DNA of 59,004 bases from Guptibacillus hwajinpoensis (GCA_016841765.1 JAENYN010000007.1:1-59004); one strand, 5' to 3'. Shown: positions 26,456 through 35,628, counted from the stretch's first letter. Program-made: numbers and translations. Notes: a model not told the origin generated them from the sequence alone.

Positions 26456-28102
26456 TTATCCCGACTGGCCCGCCTCACTTTCATGTCTTATAGGCTCATC
26501 TCTCTTCTTAAAAAATGAATCTTGTAGTTTGGATTGGGCCATATACACCTTTTTCAAAAGATTCAGCGGGCTGTAACTGACTTTTTTTCCATCCAGTACC
26601 GTCATATCACCGACTGCCGAAATCGTATGGGTTCCATCAGAATATAAACTCCCTTTTGGCGGATTCACATAACACACAATCTCTTCTTCAAATTCACGCG
26701 GGGATAATTTTTTGATCTGATTTATCGATATTCTCCCGCCATATGTTCGGGAACAATCCTGTGCCGGCCTGTAAAGGTTTCCTCCATATATAAATGGCGT
26801 CCCGGCAGGCCTGGAAGAGCGAATATCAAATTTCACTGGATTCAATAGATGCGGAGTCCACGGGCCCGACAATTGTTCCGCATAGAAAATGCTCAGTTCA
26901 CTTAGTGACCCTTTGCCTGCATTTGTACAGAACAGCCACCAGTAATCACCATATTTAAAAACAGTCGAGTCAAGGGCCGCAATATCTTTAAGAAGCGTGG
27001 CTGCATATTCCCATTCGCCTGACAGTTGATCATGTTTATACATCCGCACCTCTCGTGCCGCTGACGATTCCGGAATGCAATATAAGCTGCCATTATCAGA
27101 AAGAAGATACGGATATGACAAATGAAATGGCAGCTGGATCACTGACTTATGAATGTTCACCATTTCGCTTGTCACATTCATTTCTGTTAAATAGCCTTTT
27201 ACGATTTTCGGATCCACCTCTTCCATCATGAGGTGCAACCCTTTTTCATCGACATAACCAAAAGGATCCGCGTAATATCGTTTTTCCTTATTTACAACCC
27301 ATTCGACATCGGTTGCCTGTTCTGTCAAGACATGATGGATCGGTTTGTGAATGATACCCACGTTCCAGTATTCGTAGCGGAATATTTTCTCATATACTTT
27401 CCTCACTTTTTCCATCACCAGCTGCCCCTGGAAAAGGAACCGCTGCAAGAGTGCCGGTTCTGTCTGAGGCAAAACCAAACTATTGACTGTTACAGCTTGA
27501 AAGGCAAACCCATTTTGGTTAATATCCCGCACCGCTAAAGCAGGCCAGGAGGAAACCGAATGAAGAAGCCCGCCTCTCGTCTTTTTGAGCGAATGCCTCG
27601 TTATTGGGAAAACGCCGTTTCGCAGCACCGGCTTAGCGTTATTGCTTTCCAATTTGATCAGATACCCCTCAACAGCCGGGTCGTTTTGATACATGGCCCA
27701 AAAACAGGCCGAACCCGCTGACCCCCACATTCCTTTGCCAAATCGAAAAGCCCACACACCATACGCCGCTGCAGATGAAATTTCTTCCGGCAGGGGTTGG
27801 CTGGTGAACGCCAGCATGAAGTTGACATTAAGATTGGCCAGTTCTGCAGCAGCATCCCCGGGAAGTTCACTGTTAATAACCTGAACGTCCGCCCACTCCC
27901 CTAAAATTGAGCCGCTTTCCATGATCCGGGGCCGTTTACCAGACGGCTGGCTTCTCGTTTTTGAGGTTGCCGCCATATCAACAATTGCCGTGAATTCGAG
28001 TCCTTCTATCGTTTGCAAAGCCAAGATGCATTCCATTTGCCAATCTTCTATATAGAATCTGTCAACGATGATTCCAAATCGCTTGATTCTTTTTTCTTTC
28101 AA
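26456..28102 (-). CDS. Formyltransferase-like domain fused to a GINT1-N-like beta-propeller domain
   Basis: 548 residues, TTG start behind AAAGGGGGG. Residues 1-200 resemble the N-terminal fold of Met-tRNA/sugar formyltransferases: RFGIIVDRFYIEDWQM, then NFMLAF, YGVWAFRFGKGMWG and CFWAMYQNDPAVEGYLIKL. The usual His-containing SFHHGD-type segment reads AFRFGKG, so formyl transfer is doubtful. Residues about 280-520 match the beta-propeller module of the glucosamine inositolphosphorylceramide transferase (GINT1-N) family: YYADPFGYVDEKGLHLMMEE, YLLSDNGSLYCIPESS and RPAGTPFIYGGNLYRPAQD. Role in polysaccharide assembly unknown. It overlaps the next upstream gene by 41 bp, which suggests coupling. 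Confidence 0.68.
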   Translation of the reverse strand: MKEKRIKRFGIIVDRFYIEDWQMECILALQTIEGLEFTAIVDMAATSKTRSQPSGKRPRIMESGSILGEWADVQVINSELPGDAAAELANLNVNFMLAFTSQPLPEEISSAAAYGVWAFRFGKGMWGSAGSACFWAMYQNDPAVEGYLIKLESNNAKPVLRNGVFPITRHSLKKTRGGLLHSVSSWPALAVRDINQNGFAFQAVTVNSLVLPQTEPALLQRFLFQGQLVMEKVRKVYEKIFRYEYWNVGIIHKPIHHVLTEQATDVEWVVNKEKRYYADPFGYVDEKGLHLMMEEVDPKIVKGYLTEMNVTSEMVNIHKSVIQLPFHLSYPYLLSDNGSLYCIPESSAAREVRMYKHDQLSGEWEYAATLLKDIAALDSTVFKYGDYWWLFCTNAGKGSLSELSIFYAEQLSGPWTPHLLNPVKFDIRSSRPAGTPFIYGGNLYRPAQDCSRTYGGRISINQIKKLSPREFEEEIVCYVNPPKGSLYSDGTHTISAVGDMTVLDGKKVSYSPLNLLKKVYMAQSKLQDSFFKKRDEPIRHESEAGQSG

Positions 28103-29171
28103 CGGTTATGCCCCCCTTTCCATGAAGGCCGATATATTCATTTAACGTCCGTTCGATCATTTTAGTAGAGGCGAATTGCTGCTCCACTTGCTTTCTGGCG
28201 ATTGCTGCAAGCTCAGTCCGGAGCGTCTGGCTTTCTGCTAAACTATTAATCTTCTCCACAAACTCACGAACGGAATAGTCTTCGGCGAGCAGACCCGTCT
28301 TGTTATGAATAACCGCTTCTTTTATGCCGCCTGTATCAATGGAAATGAGAGGCGTGCCCACTGCCATTGCCTCCAGCACCACCATCGGAAACACTTCACG
28401 GAGGGACGTTAACAACAGCAAATCCATCTGATGAATGAACCTTTCTGGATCACTGATTTCCCCATGCATCTTCACCTTGTGTGCCAGGTCCATATCACAA
28501 ATCATTTTCTGAAGTTTGTTTTTTTCCGGGCCATCGCCTGCTATATGAAAAATAAAGTGCGGAGAATCTCTTAATGCATGGGCAACTTTGATAAACAACT
28601 CCACATTCTTTTCCTGTGATAGCCGGGCTAAAATTCCGATGTTGCGTACGCTGCCTTTCTGTTTACCTTTGAAGTTAAACTGCTCCAGGTCAACGCCATT
28701 GTAGATCGTTGTGATTCGTGTTTCAGCGACACCCAATTTAACAAGATTGTCTTTTTCAAACTTACTGACTGTAATGATCCGGGCAATTTGGCGATTCAGC
28801 AGGCGGGAAAACATTCTTTTCATCTTTTTTTCCAGAATCGTAACATTATGCTTTGTATAAATGATTTGTACATCCTTTGTCATGACATTCTGGATAACGA
28901 TTGCATATAAGGCCATCCGCAGGCTGTTCGCATGAATGACATCGATTTTTTTCTCTTTGATGACCTTCATCAGTTTTATCACATTAGCCAGATGGTTTTT
29001 TCTGCTTAACGTGATGTAACGTTCTTTATGCTTCAATTTACCGAGAAGGTCTCCGCTTGCTGCTGCGGTATAAAAGATGAAGCGAGGATGCGACAGACGG
29101 TTTTCAAGTTTGCAAAAGTACGTCTCTGCCCCTCCAGTATCAAGCTTGTCTGTCATAATGAGAACATTCAT
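28062..29171 (-). CDS. GT4-family glycosyltransferase
   Basis: 369 residues. The N-terminus MNVLIMTDKLDTGGAETYF is the GGAE-type acceptor-domain motif of GT4 enzymes. The C-terminal domain has GILARLSQEKNVELFIKVA and LLLTSLREVFPMVVLEAMAVG (E-x7-E), then TGGIKEAV. Cytoplasmic membrane-face transferase for the second repeat unit. ATG start at 29171, 20 bp behind the polymerase gene. The 3' end runs 41 bp into the GINT-like gene, an unusually long overlap. Confidence 0.92.
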   Translation of the reverse strand: MNVLIMTDKLDTGGAETYFCKLENRLSHPRFIFYTAAASGDLLGKLKHKERYITLSRKNHLANVIKLMKVIKEKKIDVIHANSLRMALYAIVIQNVMTKDVQIIYTKHNVTILEKKMKRMFSRLLNRQIARIITVSKFEKDNLVKLGVAETRITTIYNGVDLEQFNFKGKQKGSVRNIGILARLSQEKNVELFIKVAHALRDSPHFIFHIAGDGPEKNKLQKMICDMDLAHKVKMHGEISDPERFIHQMDLLLLTSLREVFPMVVLEAMAVGTPLISIDTGGIKEAVIHNKTGLLAEDYSVREFVEKINSLAESQTLRTELAAIARKQVEQQFASTKMIERTLNEYIGLHGKGGITVERKKNQAIWNHR

Positions 29172-29191
29172 AGAACATCACACCCTTTCTT

Positions 29192-30451
29192 TCAGAAAGA
29201 CAGATCATCGGCGGCACGGAACTTTCCGGGCGCCTGTTTTTCCATGGCCGATTGTTCTTCTGCCGCTTCTTCCCTGGATAGCCAGGTGGACAAAATGGCC
29301 AGATACATGAAGAATGCTTCATTGATAATGAGGGAAAGAGACAACATTTGAAATATAAAAGCAAAAAATGTGAGAAACAAGTACGGCTGTGTCTTATAAG
29401 CCCGTGACTTCCATAGGCGGGCTAAAACCAAAACAATAAACAAAAAGTAAAGCAGCAGACCTGCTATTCCCGACTCGGCAAGAATATCAAGAAACATATT
29501 ATGCGCCTGCAGTTCTTTTCCATAGAGATAATTGTTATATTGCGGGAAGTTGAAAGCGCCGATTCCGAGAAAAGGATTTGAGACAAAATAGTCCCAGGCC
29601 CGCCCCCACAGTTCAAACCTTCCGCTTCCGCCATCTCTCGAAAAGTCTTCAATCCTCTTTTCAAAAATAGCCAGCACGTCAAACTTCATCTGGAAAATAG
29701 TTACATAACCGAGAGCGAAAACTGATACGAGAACTCCAAGTGCAATCTTCATTTGCCTTATCGGGTTATTCATAAAGAAAAAAAGAAGAAAAACCAGCAG
29801 CATTGCCAGAATCCCGCCCCGGGAAAAAGTTAAAAGATTTGTGGCTAGACATAGCGCTAGTCCAACTTTGTGTTTGAATGACTTCAAGTTTGCCAGAAAG
29901 TATGTAAAGAAAATGGTGTTATAAAAGATAAAAAGATTGGGGTCACTCAAAGTTCCAATCAACCGGGGGTAATCCCTATCCAACATGACACCAAACTCCC
30001 GTACCCGATCACCAACGAAGTTGAATTGCAAACTTTTTAACCCGATTGCATACAAAGCGAGGCTGATACAGTTAAATAAAATGCCGGCATTGGCTACATT
30101 TCGGTTTATCGACTCGGCAGGAACATCTCCGATCACAAATTTAATTAAAAAGTAACAGACGACAAGCAGAACCACCCCGAGCATGATTCTAAGGCTTGAA
30201 CCGTTATAGACCGAAAATGCTCCGCTGAAACAATAAACTAAGTAAAACAGCAACAGCACCATTTCATATCCGTGCAGTCTCTGGATGTAAAAGTAAGGGA
30301 GCTGAAAAAAGAAAATAAGAAACAGCAAGATCATAAAAGGTTTTAATGCAAAGCCGACGTTAATATAGTAACTGCTTAACGTAACCAGAAAGAAGAGCAG
30401 AAAAAGAGTCTTTCCGTTGCTGCATGAATATGAAGCGTTTTTATAACCCAT
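29192..30451 (-). CDS. O-antigen ligase/polymerase family membrane protein (Wzy-like)
   Basis: 419 residues with about ten to twelve hydrophobic segments. The periplasmic-type loop near residues 270-320 reads SGRFELWGRAWDYFVSNPFL, then GIGAFNFPQYNNYLYG and ELQAHNMFLDILAESG. This is the pattern of the O-antigen ligase/Wzy (PF04932) family, with the key Arg and the H-N pair present. It would polymerise lipid-linked repeats delivered by the flippase upstream, with which it overlaps by 11 bp. GGAGG precedes the ATG at 30451. Confidence 0.9.
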   Translation of the reverse strand: MGYKNASYSCSNGKTLFLLFFLVTLSSYYINVGFALKPFMILLFLIFFFQLPYFYIQRLHGYEMVLLLFYLVYCFSGAFSVYNGSSLRIMLGVVLLVVCYFLIKFVIGDVPAESINRNVANAGILFNCISLALYAIGLKSLQFNFVGDRVREFGVMLDRDYPRLIGTLSDPNLFIFYNTIFFTYFLANLKSFKHKVGLALCLATNLLTFSRGGILAMLLVFLLFFFMNNPIRQMKIALGVLVSVFALGYVTIFQMKFDVLAIFEKRIEDFSRDGGSGRFELWGRAWDYFVSNPFLGIGAFNFPQYNNYLYGKELQAHNMFLDILAESGIAGLLLYFLFIVLVLARLWKSRAYKTQPYLFLTFFAFIFQMLSLSLIINEAFFMYLAILSTWLSREEAAEEQSAMEKQAPGKFRAADDLSF

Positions 30452-31913
30452 CTTCCACCCTCCCCATTTTCCTTTCGTGACGCTGCACTAATATCGCTTT
30501 CACACTTTCCAGCTGCAGCATTACTTTTGTTCGTAAACTCTTATCTATGAAAACGACAACCGCAAGCAAAAGCATATTTACGATTACAGCAGCAACTGAA
30601 TAACGCTCCAGGAGAAAGTGGACACCCAGAAGACTTGTTCCGCAGTATAACAGGTAAGGTGCCAAAACCCTGGCAGCAATCTTGAAACGGGCCGGATTCA
30701 TCACCCAAAAACCGAGCAAGGCAAATGTTTCTATGGCTATTCCTGCGTAAGCGGCCCCCATGATCCCATTACTTTTACTAAAGAAATAGTAAAGCAGCCC
30801 CCCTCCGGTTACGGCAGCTGTCTGAATAATGGTGCGGAAATGCTGCAGTCCTTTGGAAGTCAATCCATCAGCTAACGCAATGCTGATGCTTTGCAGGGTG
30901 AGCATAATCGATAGGATTTGCAGAGGCTTTGAAGCAAACAGCCATTCCTCGCCAAACAGCAGTGTAATGACAAAATCAGACATATGGAAAAGCGGGATTG
31001 TGAAAGCCATCCCCATTAAGGCCATGATTTTCACTTGCAGCAAGTTAAGCTCTAAATGCCGTATTTTCTCCTGGCTGTTATGAAGGCGGAACAATACCGG
31101 GTAAAAAGCACCTGCCACCACATTCGGAAGCTGGTTCAATGCCTGGGGAATCCGGTAAGCGACAGCAAAAAAACCGACCTCTCTCAATGTCACTGTTTTT
31201 TCCAGAACGATCGGCCCCAACTGCGGCAAAATGACAAACAGTAATCCGCTGATTAAAAAGGACGGCAAACCGTTCAAAAGCCCTTTATGGAATGTTCCTT
31301 TCAGGTCAAATTCAATCCTTTTAACCGTCATCAGCACACCGATTGCACCGGCAAGGAAATAGGAGAAACCATATAAAAAACTAATGATAAAAGGATGGAG
31401 TGAGAGCAGCATTCCCACTGATATAGTCACCATGAGGAAAACGGCAGAAAGCATCCGGATCAATCCATAGTACTGCATTTTTTCGGTCAGCTGGAAATAC
31501 GTTGTGCCAATGCTCTGCATGGCAATGCCGCTGACCATGGGGATGATCAGATAATACATGGTCTTGATTAATTCCAGGTTATCGTTTGCAAGATGGATAA
31601 CCATAAACCCGAAAAGAAAAGTGGCGATAAGCAGGCCCATTCTCATTTTGATGTAAGAGGAAATGACCCTGGAAACATCAGCATTTTTCTTTGACCCTTC
31701 CCTTAGCACAATGTCACTAAGTCCGGAATCAGTGAAATACCCCATGATCATTGCAAAAGCGAGCGCGACACTGAGCATTCCGTAGCTGCGCGATTCCAAG
31801 TAGTTTGCCAGCACAATCAACGCCAGAGCGTTCAGCATGCTGGAGAAAACGGTGCTATAAAACAAATGGATTACGTTTTTTCCAATGGAATTCTTTTGTG
31901 TTTTCAGCTTCAT
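30441..31913 (-). CDS. Oligosaccharide flippase, Wzx family (second locus)
   Basis: 490 residues from ATG 31913; an in-frame GTG at 31922 has its ribosome site too close. It has 12-14 hydrophobic helices. The N-terminal part has LIVLANYLESRSYGMLSVAL and GYFTDSGLSDIVLREGS, typical of polysaccharide exporters of the MOP superfamily. It moves the second repeat unit across the membrane. It shares little visible sequence with the flippase at 4448-5920, in line with a different substrate. Confidence 0.9.
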   Translation of the reverse strand: MKLKTQKNSIGKNVIHLFYSTVFSSMLNALALIVLANYLESRSYGMLSVALAFAMIMGYFTDSGLSDIVLREGSKKNADVSRVISSYIKMRMGLLIATFLFGFMVIHLANDNLELIKTMYYLIIPMVSGIAMQSIGTTYFQLTEKMQYYGLIRMLSAVFLMVTISVGMLLSLHPFIISFLYGFSYFLAGAIGVLMTVKRIEFDLKGTFHKGLLNGLPSFLISGLLFVILPQLGPIVLEKTVTLREVGFFAVAYRIPQALNQLPNVVAGAFYPVLFRLHNSQEKIRHLELNLLQVKIMALMGMAFTIPLFHMSDFVITLLFGEEWLFASKPLQILSIMLTLQSISIALADGLTSKGLQHFRTIIQTAAVTGGGLLYYFFSKSNGIMGAAYAGIAIETFALLGFWVMNPARFKIAARVLAPYLLYCGTSLLGVHFLLERYSVAAVIVNMLLLAVVVFIDKSLRTKVMLQLESVKAILVQRHERKMGRVEDGL

Positions 31914-31943
31914 ATGACCCACGATCCTTTAAAGTCCTTCGAG

Positions 31944-32579
31944 TTATCGTTCCTGGTAAATTACCCCTGCCAGTTTATGGTCCAACCTATCTAAATACTT
32001 CTTTGTTTCAAGCAACTCTTCTTTTCGTGTGCCGTACTGCTTGACAACCAATATGATCCCGTTGCAAACGTCACCAATCAGCTGTGCTTCAGCCCTCTCT
32101 AATAGTGGCGGAGAATCGACCAGAACGATATCGTATTTCCTTTTCCAATTCGAAAACAGCAACCCAAGCTTTTCGTTTGTAAGAGATGCCGCTACATTCC
32201 ACAATGTCCTGCCGGCTGTTAAGAGGTCCACACCCAAAACGCCGGATTCCTGAATTTCAGTCAGGCCCTCTCCATCATTTTCAAGGATATTGGCCAGACC
32301 CGTTTTATTCTTTGCCTGGAACAGCAAGTCGAGTTCAGGGGAGGTGAAGTCGGCGTCCACTACTAATACACGTTTTCCTTGCTCAGCAAAGGCCAACGCC
32401 AACTTGGATGTGATGATGGCCTTCTTTTTAATGACATTTGGGGAACTCACCATAAAGACAGATGGTTCCTTACCTTTGGAGAGAAGAATATTTGATCGAA
32501 TCATCCGCATCTGTTCAGTGCATTTGAATTTTTCCTGGTTACTCATTGGATTGAACGGTTTTCTTTTTAGTTTAAGCAC
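31944..32579 (-). CDS. CpsD-like protein with destroyed P-loop (probable pseudokinase)
   Basis: 211 residues that align over the whole length with BY-kinases. EQMRMIRSNILLS, Walker A' VLVVDADF (71-78) and Walker B IVLVDSPP (151-158) are kept. The Walker A region, however, reads SSPNVIKKKAII (45-56): both conserved glycines and the Ser/Thr are gone, only one Lys remains, and the protein ends LAGVIYQER without a tyrosine cluster. It therefore probably cannot bind ATP normally or autophosphorylate. It overlaps the Wzz gene by 8 bp, the usual arrangement, so it may act as a structural partner or as a decoy for the active kinase at 19556-20260. No frameshift or stop, so not a simple pseudogene. 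Confidence 0.85.
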   Translation of the reverse strand: MLKLKRKPFNPMSNQEKFKCTEQMRMIRSNILLSKGKEPSVFMVSSPNVIKKKAIITSKLALAFAEQGKRVLVVDADFTSPELDLLFQAKNKTGLANILENDGEGLTEIQESGVLGVDLLTAGRTLWNVAASLTNEKLGLLFSNWKRKYDIVLVDSPPLLERAEAQLIGDVCNGIILVVKQYGTRKEELLETKKYLDRLDHKLAGVIYQER

Positions 32580-33300
32580 CGATCTCCCCTCCCTTCTCCG
32601 TTTTCCATTTCGGGGCTTTGCTTATCCTGTTTGCTCCTGTTCGCGGCAGGGCTATATCACCCATATCCACCTTCCCAAGTACAGATATCCCCAACAGTTT
32701 TTCCGCATCTCTGACATCCTTAACTGAGTCATCAAGCGCTTCCCTTCCGAACGCGGATCCGACGCCGGCAAAGACACCTACAATCACACCGATGGCGAGT
32801 CCGATAAGAGGGTTGGAAACCTCATTCAAGCTGCTTTTATCCGATAGCACTTCAATGTCCTCAAATTTTAAAAGGGTCTTCATTTCACCAACAGACGTTA
32901 ATGTAATCGCCCTTGCAATTTTCGTGACCAGTTCCGGATCGTGGCCCCTGACATGAATACGGATAATCTGTGATTCTTTTGTATTTTTAACGGTTACTTG
33001 CTCCTTCAGGTCAAAATCCTTTAAATTAAGTTCCTTTTCAACCGACTTGAGTACAATAGGACTGGCAATGAAGTCAATTGAGGAGACGACCATCCGGTTG
33101 ATTCTCTGATTTTCTTCATAGTAATCCTCTGTCTTTTTCAGACTCCCTACAAATACATGCTCAGTCGCTTCATAGGTTGGCTTTATGAAGTAAGTTAAGC
33201 CCGCTAATGTTAAACCGAAAAAACATACCGATACCAGAATAATCGTAAGGAAACGTTTTTTAATAATGCGAAACAGCTGTTTTAAATCCATTCTGTCCAT
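32572..33300 (-). CDS. Wzz/CapA-type chain-length protein (second locus)
   Basis: 242 residues from ATG 33300, which has GGAGGG 6 bases upstream; a longer in-frame start at 33372 has none. MDRMDLKQLFRIIKKRFLTI leads into the first membrane helix. The extracytoplasmic domain starts KPTYEATEHVFVGSLKK. A second helix (NPLIGLAIGVIVGVFAGVG) has the Pro-rich entry of the family, and a cytoplasmic tail follows. It controls polymer length, and its tail would normally activate a CpsD kinase. Here the adjacent partner has lost its ATP site, so any kinase output must come from elsewhere, for example 19556-20260. Confidence 0.9.
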   Translation of the reverse strand: MDRMDLKQLFRIIKKRFLTIILVSVCFFGLTLAGLTYFIKPTYEATEHVFVGSLKKTEDYYEENQRINRMVVSSIDFIASPIVLKSVEKELNLKDFDLKEQVTVKNTKESQIIRIHVRGHDPELVTKIARAITLTSVGEMKTLLKFEDIEVLSDKSSLNEVSNPLIGLAIGVIVGVFAGVGSAFGREALDDSVKDVRDAEKLLGISVLGKVDMGDIALPRTGANRISKAPKWKTEKGGEIGA

Positions 33301-33415
33301 ATGGCACCCTCCAGTGTTCTTCTGTCTAATGTCTTCATAGGCCCTAATCAAACTTGATGTGTTAAATCTCACCGCTTCAGTTCACTATAAAGAACATCGC
33401 GGGCAAAAAAATGAT

Positions 33416-34477
33416 CTATGAAATTTTGCCTACAGGTAATTGAACTTGTTTGAACTCCGATTCAACCACCAACTTGTTCTTGAGCCAATTTGTCATCGGC
33501 CTTTCAAGGAAAGAATAAACCAGACTGCTGGTCAAGACACTTAACACAACCAATGCAGTGATACCTAAAAATCCGCCGGTCAGTTCAAAGATACCCAGTT
33601 TCCCAAACAGCAGCAAATAAAACTGGACGAAAGGGCCGTGACATATAAAGATGGAATAGGAAGCATCCCCAAGGTAGACAAGCCGCTTAGGTACCGGCAC
33701 GACTTCTTTCTTGTCAATTGCAGCAGCACCAAGGGTAATCAACAGCGCAAATGGGCCATATAGAAAAAAGATGTCAAATGGAATGAAAGAATAGATATTG
33801 TTTATCCAAATGGCCAAATAGCCCAACAATCCAGCTGAAAATAAAGCCTTCCCTCCATGTACTCGGACCTTCAATATAAGATAGGCCGCCACCGTACCCA
33901 TGAATATTTCCAGATTGCTGTAGCTGAAAACAAAATATGCAGGCAAGTCAAGCAAATATAGGGCTACAGTAGTGAACACCCACAGGAAAATCAACCGTTT
34001 CATGACTGCCGGATATATGATCGAGATACTAAAGACAATGTAAAAGAACATAATGTGTGTAAGTGACCAGCTTACAGCCAGGATTTTTTCAGAAGGAAGC
34101 AGCAGCATGGATGATAGGATGCTAGTGAAGGAAAGTGTTTGATCACTAGCGACAGCCGGATAAAAACCAATCAGGGCAATGGATGCAAGGGTCGCAAGCC
34201 AGTAAAGAGGAATAATCCGAATTACTCTTTTTACAAAGAATCTTGCCGCTTTCCCCCTTTTACCGATTTGATGATAATACACAAAGTAAATCATAAAACC
34301 ACTTAACACAAAGAAAAAATCTACGCCGCCCGTCCTTTCCCACTCGGCCATGTTAAACCAATCATAACCATATTTACTGTGAAAAAGGATATTGGCATGG
34401 CCAATCACAACAAACAAAATGGCAAGTGCCCTCAACAGTTGGATTAGCGACAATTTCTTGTTCCTGTTATTATCCAC
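33416..34477 (-). CDS. Acyltransferase-3 family membrane protein
   Basis: 353 residues, GTG start. It shows LIQLLRALAILFVVIGHANI (the family's conserved R-x10-H segment), GGVDFFFVLSGFMIYFV and FFVKRVIRIIPLYWLATL, then further helices to about ten in total. These proteins O-acylate extracytoplasmic or lipid-linked sugars, so the second polysaccharide is probably O-acetylated. First gene of the second locus, 115 bp upstream of the Wzz gene, with a promoter at 34554-34582. Confidence 0.92.
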   Translation of the reverse strand: MDNNRNKKLSLIQLLRALAILFVVIGHANILFHSKYGYDWFNMAEWERTGGVDFFFVLSGFMIYFVYYHQIGKRGKAARFFVKRVIRIIPLYWLATLASIALIGFYPAVASDQTLSFTSILSSMLLLPSEKILAVSWSLTHIMFFYIVFSISIIYPAVMKRLIFLWVFTTVALYLLDLPAYFVFSYSNLEIFMGTVAAYLILKVRVHGGKALFSAGLLGYLAIWINNIYSFIPFDIFFLYGPFALLITLGAAAIDKKEVVPVPKRLVYLGDASYSIFICHGPFVQFYLLLFGKLGIFELTGGFLGITALVVLSVLTSSLVYSFLERPMTNWLKNKLVVESEFKQVQLPVGKIS

Positions 34478-34553
34478 TTTTTACTTCCCACCTATCTCAC
34501 ACTTTTTTCGATCGATTGCAGGAACTCTTGTACAGTTCTCGTTCTATATAACA

Positions 34554-34582
34554 ATTCTATATGTTCTTTATTAAGAATTCAA
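34554..34582 (-). promoter_or_regulatory. SigA-type promoter for the second polysaccharide locus
   Basis: On the minus strand TTGAAT, a 17-base spacer and TAGAAT. The spacer contains TTCTTAATAAAGAA, a near palindrome, and GAACATATAGAATTG is followed by a second TATAGAA. The region 34583-34760 between this promoter and the small plus-strand gene is A/T-rich and otherwise empty. Confidence 0.55.
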
Positions 34583-34774
34583 GAGGCAATCTGTGTTCAT
34601 GGAAAATCTTTCAACTATTTCAATTGGCAACTGGTTTATCTTTCACAAAACAAGTTTCAATTGTTTACCAAAAAGGAATATTAATACACATGTTTCATAT
34701 AAATTTCCATATACTAACCTATTTTATTGAGAGTATCCATTTAAGCATATCCCTTATCATTAGGAGTGGATGAA

Positions 34775-34924
34775 ATGATATTTTTCTTCAAGCTCGCCTA
34801 TCGGTGGCACATTTTAAGAGTCCATTATCTTCAACAGCTACTTGAATGCTGCCTTGACTCCGATCTAAGAACTGAGTTGAAGGAAAAGATGACGCACCAC
34901 CTTGATAAAGCTGAAAAGTGCTGA
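34775..34924 (+). CDS. Small Cys-containing protein, paralogue of the one at 36807-36947
   Basis: 49 residues, ATG 8 bases after AGGAG. The sequence runs MIFFFKLAYRWHILRVHYLQ, then QLLECCLDSDLRTELKEKM, then THHLDKAEKC. It aligns end to end with the 46-residue protein at 36807-36947: both have W-H-x-L, H-Y, L-x-E-x-C-x-D, L-x-E-K and L-D in register. That match, and a good ribosome site, make both likely to be real. Predicted mainly helical. No known function recognised. A CAAATGAAA/TTTCATTTG hairpin follows at 34966-34989. Confidence 0.72.
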   Translation: MIFFFKLAYRWHILRVHYLQQLLECCLDSDLRTELKEKMTHHLDKAEKC

Positions 34925-35063
34925 GCAACGACAACCACTTAGCTCATCTATCCAAAGAAAAAGAACAAATGAAATAACTCTTTCATTTGATAAAGATAAA
35001 GCCCTTTCAGCAACAACTCAAAAAACAGCATTAGATTCAAAGAAGACGACTTTTACTATGCCA

Positions 35064-35108
35064 AACGAAAGAGGCTGCCCAACGTTATCGGGACAGCCTC
35101 TTTTCGTT
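35064..35108. terminator. Bidirectional terminator hairpin
   Basis: AACGAAAGAGGCTG pairs with CAGCCTCTTTTCGTT around a partly paired centre. It serves the minus-strand gene at 35113 and possibly the plus-strand small gene upstream. Confidence 0.75.
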
Positions 35109-35112
35109 CGCT

Positions 35113-35313
35113 TCATTCACCTGTTCTATAATAAAAGCTTTGACCTTTTTCGCGATAGCTTCCATTTCCTTTTATAAATGATGCCAGCACATCTACCATT
35201 TCCTTTGTACCAATCATTCCCGTTTCACCCTGGCTGCATGCAAGTTCCATAATATCAAACAGCTTTTTTTGATCGAGTGATTCCGGAATATTTCCATGTT
35301 TATTGGCTTCCAC
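35113..35313 (-). CDS. Small hypothetical protein
   Basis: 66 residues, GTG start preceded by GGAGGGGGACGAGGG, a strong ribosome site. Soluble and helical: MEANKHGNIPESLDQKKLFD, then IMELACSQGETGMIGTKEM, VDVLASFIKGN. The stop lies 5 bases before a terminator, and no overlapping gene exists on the other strand. I do not recognise the family. It forms its own small unit between the two paralogous small genes and the broken LCP gene. Confidence 0.6.
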   Translation of the reverse strand: MEANKHGNIPESLDQKKLFDIMELACSQGETGMIGTKEMVDVLASFIKGNGSYREKGQSFYYRTGE

Positions 35314-35582
35314 CCCTCGTCCCCCTCCTATATGACCTTAAGCCGCTTCCATATCTGACCACAGTATATGTATCTGCCTTACAGAAGAGCCTATCTGAGT
35401 ATTTTTCTATATTTAAAATTATAAATTATTACCAGTCCGATAGGAAGAGAGAATTAGAAATAATTGGATTTTCACGGGATAATGGCAGCTTCGGCCGCAC
35501 TGGCAGGCTTTAGGGAACTCTTTTACTTTTGAGATAAGACTGATTAAACAAACGTTTATTTAGCAACTCTGTTCCGTTCTCT

Positions 35583-35628
35583 AAAGTAAGGCCGGAATCA
35601 CCCTTTCAGGTGTTTCCGGCCTTACTTT
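35583..35628 (-). terminator. Hairpin at the end of the LCP pseudogene
   Basis: AAAGTAAGGCCGGAA pairs with TTCCGGCCTTACTTT, and an inner CACC/GGTG pair extends the stem. The U-tract is weak. The rest of 35314-35582 shows no gene or clear signal. Confidence 0.6.
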
